Positions 50,931 through 58,136 of a stretch of DNA of 64,000 bases are shown here, in pieces. The position numbers and the translations under genes were made by a program. The notes under the pieces are model-generated. The model did not search any database, was not told the origin of the DNA, and saw only the letters and a list, made by a program, of their open reading frames with translations. Each line of letters begins with the position of its first letter. Position 1 is the stretch's first letter. Origin of the DNA: Deltaproteobacteria bacterium (GTDB taxonomy: Bacteria; Myxococcota_A; UBA796; SXON01); the NCBI GenBank assembly GCA_014191855.1, contig BJHF01000002.1:62001-126000 (forward strand), given 5' to 3'.

Positions 50931-51527
50931 TCACCCCGCCTCCCCATCCCCTCGCCCCACACCCAACGCATCGGCCATCCGATTGACGTAGTTGAAGAAC
51001 CCGGCGATGGACGTCACCTGAAGCACGCCCCGCTCGTCGAGCCCCACTGCCCGCAGCCCCTCCAGATCGGCCGGGCCCAAAGCCCCCGGCGTACGCGTCA
51101 TCTTCTCAGCGAAGCGCACGATCACGCGCTCCCGCTCGGTCAGCTCAGCGGCCTCCGGATCGCTCCGTACGCTGGCCACAAAAGCGTCATCCCCAGTCAC
51201 GACACGCAGAAACTCTGCGTGAGACTCCAGTCAGTAAAAGCACTCGTTTGCGCGGGAGACGACGACGGCGATCAGCTCTTGCTCCCGACGCGAAAGGGGC
51301 AACTCGGGGTCGAGCATCGCGCGGAGGCCCGCAAACATGTGGAACATCACGTCGGGCAATTGCGCGTGGGAGGCGACGATGCTCTCTCGGGCGAGGGCGA
51401 TCGGCAGGCGACTGTCGGCCCTCGGAGGGCCATACTCCGGCGGATACCCCGCCCGAACCTCGCGAAGGCGGGACAGGTACCGGGCATGCTCCGGGTCACG
51501 GGGGAGGACGGGGCGAATCCAGGTCAT
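50931..51527 (-). CDS. AhpD-like peroxidase-family protein with in-frame UGA (probable selenoprotein)
   Basis: A 198-residue protein if the in-frame TGA at 51233-51231 is read as selenocysteine (residue 99). The sequence runs SRANECFY-U-LESHAEFLRVVTGDD, so UGA stands exactly where AhpD/CMD-type peroxidase-related proteins have the second Cys of CxxC(xx)SH. The frame is open and family-like on both sides: PELPLSRREQELIAVVVSRA before, and RERVIVRFAEKMTRTPGALG, SIAGFFNYVNRMADALGV after. A perfect hairpin follows the UGA at the right distance for a bacterial SECIS. These enzymes reduce peroxides by redox-active thiols or selenol. Without Sec incorporation it would be a pseudogene with a nonsense mutation. 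Confidence 0.8.
51203..51233 (-). promoter_or_regulatory. Candidate bacterial SECIS element
   Basis: On the minus strand TGA (51233-51231) is followed after 9 nt by CACGCAGA-GTT-TCTGCGTG (51221-51203), a perfect 8-bp stem (7 bp if the A-U closing pair opens) with G at the start of the loop. The loop G lies 18 nt after the UGA. Bacterial SECIS hairpins lie immediately downstream of UGA inside the coding region with a G in the first loop positions, so the match is good. Confidence 0.75.
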
Positions 51528-51563
51528 GGCGCCGTCTTATCCGCCCGCGGTTAGGCGACGGGG

Positions 51564-53702
51564 ATGTTCTTGCTGCTCGGCGCCGCGTGCATCCTCGACT
51601 ACGCCACGTACCAGGCGTGCCTCGCCGAGCTGACCGACAACGATGGGGACGGCGTAAACGAGGTGGAGGGAGACTGCAACGACGACGATGCGGCGGTGTT
51701 TCCTGGCCAGGAGGAGACGTGCAACGAAGCGGATGACGATTGCGACGGCGGGGTGGACGAAGCGGACGATGTTGTCGGGGCGGAGTGGTACCCGGACAGC
51801 GATGCGGACGGGTTCGGGAGCGGGGAGGCGGTCATCACGTGTGAGCCCCCAACAGGGATGGTCCAAAGCGGTGGAGATTGCGACGACACCGACGACGCGG
51901 CGTTCCCCGGCGCGCCGGAGCGGTGCAACGGCGCAGATGACGACTGTGACGGCGACGCGGACGAGGCGGACGACGTAGAGACCCTGGATTGGTACGCCGA
52001 TCTCGACGGCGACGGTTGGGGCTCCGACAACGTGATCGCGAGCTGCACCGACCCCGGATCGGCTTCGCTGGCGACAGGCGATTGCGACGACGAGGCCGCC
52101 GCCGTTCACCCCGAAGCCACCGAAACGTGCAATGGCGCAGACGACGACTGCAACGGAGCCGTGGACGACGCGCCGGCCGTTACTTGGTACCTCGACCGCG
52201 ACGAGGACGGATATGGCGACGAAGGCACGTCCTACCTTATTTGTGCGCCGCCTCCAGGGTATGTTCGCGACGGCTCCGATTGCGATGACGAAGACGACGC
52301 GCGGCACCCGGGAGCGGAGGACGCCTGCGAGGATGGGGTGGACAACGATTGCGACGGGCTGGACGTAACCTGCAGCCTCCCCTCTGGAGAAAGCACGGGC
52401 GCGGATGCCAGCGCCTCGTTCACGGGCACGGCCGGCGAGGCGTACATGGCCCGCACCGTCGCGGCGGCGGGCGACCTCGATGGGGACGGAAACGACGAAC
52501 TGCTGCTCGCCCGAGGCGGCTTCGACGACTTCACCGGGGAGGTGATCATCCTCGCCGGAGGCGCAGAATTGTACCTCGGCGCGGTGGACACCGACCGGAC
52601 CGGGACGGCCCTTCGCGGTCCGGTCGGCACGTCGGCATTTGGCGTGTCGCTGAGCGCCGGGCAGGACACGGATGGCGACGGCGTGGGCGACATTCTCGTC
52701 GGCAGCCAGGGGGCAAATCACGCGCACCTGTTCGCGGGCGGCGCCCATCTGCTGGCGGGCAACCTTGAGAGTGACGACGCGACGGTCCGGCTGGAGGGTC
52801 CGGCCGACGGCGTGGATTTCGGGCTCGCCGTGGCGCTCGTCGGGGACGTGGACGACGACGGATGGGGGGACTGGCTCGTGGGCGACTACGGCTACCAGGG
52901 CACGGGCGCGGCGTTCCTGTTTTATGGCAATGGGGCCCCTGGCACCCGGAGCGCCAACGACGCCGACGTGGTGACGCTGCTCGGCGAGCGAGCCGACGCC
53001 CAGGCCGGCCAGGAGGTGACGGGGGTCGGCGACTTCGATGGGGATGGGGTGGGGGATTTTTTGGTGGCCGACAACGTGACCACCGGCGGAGAGACCGCTC
53101 GAAACCACGCTTACCTCATGCTCGGCTCGACCAGTCGTTTCGTTTCGGGAGCGTTGGCCGACGCGGATCTGGCCTATGCCGGAATGCCCACCGACAGCGC
53201 GTTCGCCTCGGTATCAGGCCTTGGCGACATCGACGGGGACGGTCGCGACGATTCGGCGCTCTCCGCAGCTGGCACGAACGCGAGCGCGGGCGCGGTGTTC
53301 GTCTTGTTCGGCGACCCAGCCCCCACCGCCGGCGTCGAGATTTCGGACGCGGCGGATGTGACATGGACAGGCGCGGTGGCCGGGGAGGGCCTGGGCGCGT
53401 CCGTAGGAGGACCGGGGGAGGTAACGGGCGACGGCTACCGGGATCTCGCCGCAGCAACCACGCGATCTGGGTCGACGGGAGCCCATATCTACATCCTCGC
53501 CGGCGCCGCCGCGCTCCGAGGAACCTACAGTACCGCCGACGCCTGGGCCGATGTCGCCGGTGGCAACGCCGAGGCGCAGGGAGACGCGATCTCGGGAGCG
53601 TCGGACGTAAACGGCGACGGCAGCGCGGATCTGCTCTTCAGCGCTTGGGATGCGTCGAGCGCCCAGGGGCAGGCTTGGCTCTTCTACGGGGCGACGCCGT
53701 AG
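51564..53702 (+). CDS. MopE-like Asp/Cys-repeat lipoprotein with FG-GAP-like propeller
   Basis: A 712-residue protein with a lipoprotein signal MFLLLGAAC (Cys residue 9). Residues about 25-275 carry about five Asp/Cys units (DCNDDDAAVFPGQEETCNEA then DDDCDGGVDEADD, and so on), each with WYPDSDADGFG-like spacers. From about residue 290 on there are FG-GAP-like beta-propeller repeats: AAGDLDGDGNDELLLARGGF, SAGQDTDGDGVGDILVGSQG, VGDFDGDGVGDFLVADN, GLGDIDGDGRDDSALSAAGT and SDVNGDGSADLLFSAWD. Such surface proteins are abundant in myxobacteria; Ca2+ binding is likely from DxDxDG loops. Divergent from the AhpD-like gene; paralog of the island protein at 5357-7165. Confidence 0.9.
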   Translation: MFLLLGAACILDYATYQACLAELTDNDGDGVNEVEGDCNDDDAAVFPGQEETCNEADDDCDGGVDEADDVVGAEWYPDSDADGFGSGEAVITCEPPTGMVQSGGDCDDTDDAAFPGAPERCNGADDDCDGDADEADDVETLDWYADLDGDGWGSDNVIASCTDPGSASLATGDCDDEAAAVHPEATETCNGADDDCNGAVDDAPAVTWYLDRDEDGYGDEGTSYLICAPPPGYVRDGSDCDDEDDARHPGAEDACEDGVDNDCDGLDVTCSLPSGESTGADASASFTGTAGEAYMARTVAAAGDLDGDGNDELLLARGGFDDFTGEVIILAGGAELYLGAVDTDRTGTALRGPVGTSAFGVSLSAGQDTDGDGVGDILVGSQGANHAHLFAGGAHLLAGNLESDDATVRLEGPADGVDFGLAVALVGDVDDDGWGDWLVGDYGYQGTGAAFLFYGNGAPGTRSANDADVVTLLGERADAQAGQEVTGVGDFDGDGVGDFLVADNVTTGGETARNHAYLMLGSTSRFVSGALADADLAYAGMPTDSAFASVSGLGDIDGDGRDDSALSAAGTNASAGAVFVLFGDPAPTAGVEISDAADVTWTGAVAGEGLGASVGGPGEVTGDGYRDLAAATTRSGSTGAHIYILAGAAALRGTYSTADAWADVAGGNAEAQGDAISGASDVNGDGSADLLFSAWDASSAQGQAWLFYGATP

Positions 53703-54315
53703 TTCCGGCGGGGTCGAGTTCGAGCACCCAGGGCGTTGTGCGGATCCAGGTCCCTTCGTCAGGCGAACCACGCCGCACAACGCGGCGCCACACGCGCGGG
53801 CCGCTGGAGGGCGCAGCATTCTCAGTGCCGGGAGGGGGCCAGCTCGCCCCCCACGATGTGAGAACGTTTCATGCGAGTTTTTCTCAGATCAGCGGGAGCG
53901 AGGGCCTCCCCCGTTTCGTTGTGAGAGCGTTTGGCTTGAAATGCTCTCACAACGCAGGGGGCGACTCCCACAACGGCGAGGGCGACTCCCATTCCCGCGG
54001 GGGGGACCTCGCCCTCCGGCCGTTGTGAGAATCCGGCCTATCGAAGCAGGTAGAATCGTGGTGTGGCGCCCGCCGCGCCGTCAGGCGCCCGCCGCGCCGT
54101 CAGGCGCCCCGCGCCGTCAGGCGCCCGCCGCGCCGTCAGGCGCCCGCCGCGCCGTCAGGCGCCCCGCGCCGTCAGGCGCCCCCCTGCGGCCCGAAGCCCG
54201 CCGCCCGTAGCGCGCGCTCCCCGCGAAACGCCGCCACCCGCTCCTGAAAACGCACATGGGCCGCGCGTTTCGCCCCCATGCTCCCACCGCCCGCATCCTC
54301 AGGTTAGGAGCTGAA
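53703..54315. repeat. Gene-free region with hairpins, a 55-bp tandem repeat and dispersed hairpin copy B
   Basis: No gene is supported in these 613 bp. Two perfect 11-bp inverted repeats are seen: GCGTTGTGCGG (53733-53743) with CCGCACAACGC (53773-53783), and GTTGTGAGAGC (53918-53928) with GCTCTCACAAC (53943-53953). From about 54062 to 54184 six GCCGTCAGGCGCC units alternate at 19, 17 and 19 bp, making a 55-bp higher-order period repeated twice. At 54223-54279 is the second copy of the chromosomal hairpin element (arms GCGAAACGC and GCGTTTCGC). The first hairpin may end transcription of the upstream lipoprotein gene. Confidence 0.75.
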
Positions 54316-54756
54316 ATGGCCACCACGCTCTGCTGCCCTCACGACGCTTCCCCCCTCACCACCGAGCACTACGAAGGTGGGGTGAACGTGGATAGCTGCC
54401 CCGTTTGCCACGGCGCGTGGCTGGAGCAGGGCGAGCTGGACACGATCTTGAAGACGCGGGAGCGCGCCGTGGCGCAGTCGGAGAGCCCGGAGTCCGACGC
54501 GGTAGCCGCCGCGTACGAGATGGCGAAGGACAAGGCGGCGCCGGCCATCCAGTGCCCGAGCTGCAACGAGCCGCTCTCGCGCGAAGAGTTCGGGTTCGCC
54601 TCCCGGATCCTCGTGGATGTATGCCCGAAGGGCTGCGGTCGCTGGGTGGACAGGGGCGAGATCGCCGCGCTCGAGCAGTTCTACGAACAGAACCGCCCGG
54701 CCCAACGGCAACTCCCCTCGTTCCTCACGGCGATCCTGGTGATGCTGGGGCAGTGA
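54316..54756 (+). CDS. Zinc-ribbon (TFIIB-type zinc-finger) protein
   Basis: A 146-residue protein with two zinc ribbons. The first is CCPHDASPLTTEHYEGGVNV followed by DSCPVCHGAWLEQGEL (residues about 6-42). The second is CPSCNEPLSREEFGFASRIL followed by DVCPKGCGRWVDRGEI (about 75-115). Both match the zf-TFIIB pattern CPxCxxxL...C..C.G.W.D..EL found in many bacterial proteins of unknown role. The start is ATG 54316 with GGAG upstream; the frame extends 20 residues further but through the hairpin repeat. Its last 32 bp overlap the convergent membrane-protein gene. Confidence 0.85.
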   Translation: MATTLCCPHDASPLTTEHYEGGVNVDSCPVCHGAWLEQGELDTILKTRERAVAQSESPESDAVAAAYEMAKDKAAPAIQCPSCNEPLSREEFGFASRILVDVCPKGCGRWVDRGEIAALEQFYEQNRPAQRQLPSFLTAILVMLGQ

Positions 54757-55093
54757 TCGCGGCGGAGCTCACCTCCGCAGCGGGGAGCCGCGCTTCGATC
54801 GCCTCCAGCTTTCGGGCGAGCGCCTCGAGCCGGGCGGTCGTTTGTTCGTCGATCTGGGAGGCCGCCATGCGTGACGCATCGACGTCGATCATCATCGCCT
54901 CATAATTGCGCTCGGACATCCAGAGGTTCAGGCCGAGCATGCCGAAGATCAGCGTGATGAGCACCACGCGCGCCCACCAGGTGTCACGCGCGTGGCGGTC
55001 GTGGAATTCCTCGAGGTCCTTCACGTTCACGGCCACTTCGGGTTCGCCCCGGTAGGGCAGGCCTACCGATTTCGCGTCTTCCAATTGGGACAT
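54725..55093 (-). CDS. Small membrane protein with coiled-coil tail
   Basis: A 122-residue protein from ATG 55093. A cytoplasmic N-terminus (SQLEDAKSVGLPYRGEPEVA) precedes one transmembrane helix (VVLITLIFGMLGLNLWM, about residues 44-60), then an extracytoplasmic amphipathic coiled coil (ASQIDEQTTARLEALARKLE, about 82-101) and an Ala/Pro/Ser tail. No family is recognised. A GTG two codons upstream is an alternative start. It lies in the same direction as the histidine kinase, 94 bp downstream of the kinase stop, but a link is not evident. Confidence 0.65.
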   Translation of the reverse strand: MSQLEDAKSVGLPYRGEPEVAVNVKDLEEFHDRHARDTWWARVVLITLIFGMLGLNLWMSERNYEAMMIDVDASRMAASQIDEQTTARLEALARKLEAIEARLPAAEVSSAAITAPASPGSP

Positions 55094-55187
55094 GATCACC
55101 CCCTGGAGCGTGGACTTTACAACTTCTACACGAATGGGGGAAGCCCCCTGCGCAGCGTTTTTAGGTATTTTTCGGCGATCTTTCGGC

Positions 55188-56549
55188 TCACCCCAGCGTC
55201 GGCAACACGACCATCATCGTCGTGCCCCCGCCCGACGTCTCGCCGAGCGTGATCTCGCCCCCATGCACCTCCACGGTTCGCCGCACGATGGCCAGCCCGA
55301 GCCCCGTTCCCCGACTCCTCGTCGTGAAGAAGGGTTCGAACACCCGATCGCGGAGGTCTGCGGGGATGCCCGGTCCGCGGTCGATGACCGCCACCTCGCA
55401 GCGGGATCCACGATCCCGGGCTTCCACCCTCACACATCCCTGCCCGTTCATGGCCTGACCGGCGTTGAGCACGAGGTTCAGGAACACCTCGCGGAGCATG
55501 GCCGGGTCGGCGCTCAGCACCGAGTGGTCCCCCGCCACCTCCACGGTCACCGCCTTCATCGTCGGATCCTGGCTCACAAGCGAAGCCGTCTCCCGGAGCA
55601 CCGCCTGCACGTCTACCGCTGTGCGATTTGGCGCACGCGGCCGTGCGTAGAGCAGCAGGTCGCACACCGAGTCGTTGAGCGAGGCGATGCGCGCCCGGAT
55701 GTCGGCGACGATCTTGCGGTCGCGACTGTCTGGCGGCAAGCGCTCCCCGATGATCTGCAGCGCACCGCTGATCCCCGTGAGCGGATTCTTCACTTCATGG
55801 GCCACGACCGCAGCCATCTCGCCGAGGCGCGCCAGCGCGGCTTGCTCCCGAAGCCGAGCCTCCGCGCAGCGCCTCGCGGTGACGTCGTGACGGATCGCCA
55901 AATACCGCCTGGGTTTTCCGTGCTGATCGCAGAGCGGCACGATCGTCGTGTCGAGCCAATACAAGGTGCCATCTTTCGCCCGGTTGCAGATCTCACCTCG
56001 CCACGACTTTCCGCTCTGAACGGTGGCCCAAAGCTCGGCGAAGAAGCTGGCGGCGTGGGTGCCGGAGTTTAGGAGCCGCTGGTTGCGACCCAGAAGCTCG
56101 TCGCGCGCATAGCCAGCGCGCTCGCAAAAGCGGTCGTTGACGTGCACAAGCGTGCCTTCAAGGTCGGTGGCGCACACGAGCGCCGACTGGTCGAGGGCGT
56201 ACTGCGTTTCTCCGAGGGTCGCGGTCGTTCGGCGAAGGCTCTCGCTCACCCGTCGGGTGTGGGTCACGCCCGCCGCCGTGGCGCCGACGGCGAGCAGCGC
56301 CAACACCCGGTTGGTGACCCCGAGCGCGATATCCCCGTTGGGCGGCGAGAGTATCGCGCCGAGGACCGTGAGGATCGTGGCGACCCCCGCCACCTGCACC
56401 GCGTGATTCCGGCTCTGGCTCCAAAGGCCGAGCACCACCGGCAGCAGGTAGAGCACGGGCACCGCCACACCCATCGGCGTGGCCGCGTCGGCGGCAAACG
56501 TCCCGATCACGAGGGCCACGCTGAACCAGAGCATCCGATCGTCGGTCAC
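55188..56549 (-). CDS. Membrane PAS-domain sensor histidine kinase
   Basis: A 453-residue sensor kinase. The first 95 residues hold about four transmembrane helices (SVALVIGTFAADAATPMGVA, VPVLYLLPVVLGLW, VAGVATILTVLGAIL, VLALLAVGATAAGV) without a large periplasmic domain. A PAS domain follows (about 115-230; CATDLEGTLVHVNDRFCERA, GTLYWLDTTIVPL). The phospho-accepting His is residue 251 (VAHEVKNPLTG), and the ATPase motifs are NLVLNAGQAM (N), DRGPGIP (G1), FEPFFTTRSRGTGLGLAIV (F/G2) and GGGTTMMV (G3). It is divergent from the response regulator gene with 44 bp between, and they probably form one two-component pair of NtrB-like type. Confidence 0.93.
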   Translation of the reverse strand: MTDDRMLWFSVALVIGTFAADAATPMGVAVPVLYLLPVVLGLWSQSRNHAVQVAGVATILTVLGAILSPPNGDIALGVTNRVLALLAVGATAAGVTHTRRVSESLRRTTATLGETQYALDQSALVCATDLEGTLVHVNDRFCERAGYARDELLGRNQRLLNSGTHAASFFAELWATVQSGKSWRGEICNRAKDGTLYWLDTTIVPLCDQHGKPRRYLAIRHDVTARRCAEARLREQAALARLGEMAAVVAHEVKNPLTGISGALQIIGERLPPDSRDRKIVADIRARIASLNDSVCDLLLYARPRAPNRTAVDVQAVLRETASLVSQDPTMKAVTVEVAGDHSVLSADPAMLREVFLNLVLNAGQAMNGQGCVRVEARDRGSRCEVAVIDRGPGIPADLRDRVFEPFFTTRSRGTGLGLAIVRRTVEVHGGEITLGETSGGGTTMMVVLPTLG

Positions 56550-56593
56550 GACAAGGGCTCACGGCGGCACAGCCCTTGCTCACTCCCCGTGGG

Positions 56594-56956
56594 ATGTCCG
56601 CCATTCCCACCGTCCTGATCGTCGAAGATGAGCTGCTCATCCGCTGGGCACTGGGAGAGCGGCTGGTGGCCGCCGGGTACCGCGTGGTGGAAGCGGAAGA
56701 CGGGCGGTCGGCGCGCGAGGCGTACGGCGCCGGAATCGACGCCGTCGTGTTGGACCTCCGCCTGCCCGACACCAGCGGAATCGAGCTTCTCCGGCACTTC
56801 AAGCGCGCGATCCCCACCGTTCACGTGCTGTTGATGTCCGCCTACGCCACCCCGGAGGTGGAGCTGGAAGCGATGCGCCTGGGCGCTGCCGCGGTGGTTG
56901 GCAAACCTTTTGAGGTGGATGAAATGGTCGCAAGGGTGACCGCACTTCTGGCGTGA
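56594..56956 (+). CDS. Single-domain response regulator (CheY-like)
   Basis: A 120-residue receiver domain with no output domain. Acidic pocket Glu11-Asp12 (VLIVEDELLI), phosphorylation site Asp54 (AVVLDLRLPD), the Ser/Thr switch in LLMSAYATPE and Lys104 (VVGKPFE) are all present. ATG 56594 starts at the conserved strand; the frame allows six more residues upstream. It is divergent from the PAS histidine kinase, its likely partner. With no output domain it probably acts by protein contact or through a phosphorelay. Confidence 0.92.
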   Translation: MSAIPTVLIVEDELLIRWALGERLVAAGYRVVEAEDGRSAREAYGAGIDAVVLDLRLPDTSGIELLRHFKRAIPTVHVLLMSAYATPEVELEAMRLGAAAVVGKPFEVDEMVARVTALLA

Positions 56957-57086
56957 ATCGGGGCGCATCCCCCAGAGCCCAGCAACTTCTGTGCCCCAGT
57001 CGGGGGAAAACGATCGCCGGCTGTGTAGAAGTCCCCGGGCTGTACGTACGCGCGTGGCTCGGCGCTTCGTGGTACCCTCCCCGACC

Positions 57087-58136
57087 ATGTCGCTCGTCGC
57101 GTTCTGGCTCCTCCTGGTGGGCCTCTTTTCTCCGGTGTCCGCTGCCGACGCCACGGGCGTGCTCAAGGTCGCCACCGCGGCTCCCGGGGCGGAGGTGTAC
57201 CTCGATGGTGCGCTCATCGGCGCGGCACCGCTCACCAAGTACATCGTCGTCGGAAAGCATAAACTTAGGGTTGTCGCAGACAACTTCGACCCGCTCGTCC
57301 GGCTGGTCGACATTCAGGCCGGGAAAACCGTGGAGCTCAACGCCACACTCACTCCCGGGCCGGGCTCGATCGAGTTCACGGGTCCGCCAGGAGCTACCGT
57401 GACGATCGGCGGACAAACCTACTCGGTGCCGATCCGGATCCCCTCGCCCGGGCCGGGCGCGCTCGACTACCGCGCCGCCGCCGCGGGCTTTGAGGACACG
57501 CCGGGCAACCTGCAGCTCGTCAAGGGCAGGAACTACCTGGTTGATCTGGTTTTGGAGTCCAGCGAGGGCGTGATCGCGATCACGACGAAGCCGGCCGGCG
57601 CGAGCGTGGAGCTGGATGGCGAAGACATCGGCGTCACGCCGACCAAACGCACCGGTCAAACGAACGGTCCGCACGGCGTTTCCGTGACTCTGGATGGCTA
57701 CGGCACCGCCTACCGGATGGTAGATACGACGAAGGGTGGGCGAGGCACGGCCGACGTGACGTTGTCCAAGTCCTTCGCCGACTTGACGGTAAACACCGCG
57801 AGCGATTCGGCGCGCGTGCTGTTCAACCGGGTGGACGTGGGCTCGGGGCTGGTCGTGAAGGTGCCGCACGTCGCCAAGGGCCGGCTCGAGGTCACCATCG
57901 TAGACGGGGAAAAGACCCTCGCTTCCGGCAAATTCGAAGTGCCCGAGAGCGGCGCGCTCACGCTGCGGCAGGCGGGCAGCGCCGTGATCGAGCAGAAGCC
58001 GCTCACCCAGCAGTGGACCTTCTGGGCGGCCGTCGGCGGCGGGGCCCTGGTGGCCGGTACGACCGCCGGCGTGGTCGTCGCCGCAACGCAGCCTGAACCC
58101 GCGCCGGTAGGCGACGTAGTGGTAACGCTCCCATGA
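57087..58136 (+). CDS. Secreted/membrane PEGA-domain protein
   Basis: A 349-residue protein with a signal peptide (MSLVAFWLLLVGLFSPVSA, cleavage near ADA). Three or four PEGA-type beta units follow: VATAAPGAEVYLDGALIGAA, ITTKPAGASVELDGEDIGVT and related stretches such as VNTASDSARVLFNRVDVGSG. The C-terminus has one hydrophobic helix (FWAAVGGGALVAGTTAGVVV AAT-type), probably membrane-spanning. PEGA proteins are surface or periplasmic structural proteins of unknown specific role. Its stop overlaps the start of the giant repeat gene by 4 nt, so the two are made together. The frame extends 32 residues upstream, but ATG 57087 gives the signal peptide. Confidence 0.85.
   Translation: MSLVAFWLLLVGLFSPVSAADATGVLKVATAAPGAEVYLDGALIGAAPLTKYIVVGKHKLRVVADNFDPLVRLVDIQAGKTVELNATLTPGPGSIEFTGPPGATVTIGGQTYSVPIRIPSPGPGALDYRAAAAGFEDTPGNLQLVKGRNYLVDLVLESSEGVIAITTKPAGASVELDGEDIGVTPTKRTGQTNGPHGVSVTLDGYGTAYRMVDTTKGGRGTADVTLSKSFADLTVNTASDSARVLFNRVDVGSGLVVKVPHVAKGRLEVTIVDGEKTLASGKFEVPESGALTLRQAGSAVIEQKPLTQQWTFWAAVGGGALVAGTTAGVVVAATQPEPAPVGDVVVTLP

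Noticed and set aside
50931-51527. Two separate genes or a frameshifted pseudogene of AhpD type
   Set aside because: Both parts are in the same frame, separated only by one TGA exactly at the catalytic Cys, with a SECIS-like hairpin. Selenocysteine is simpler, though nonsense mutation is not excluded.
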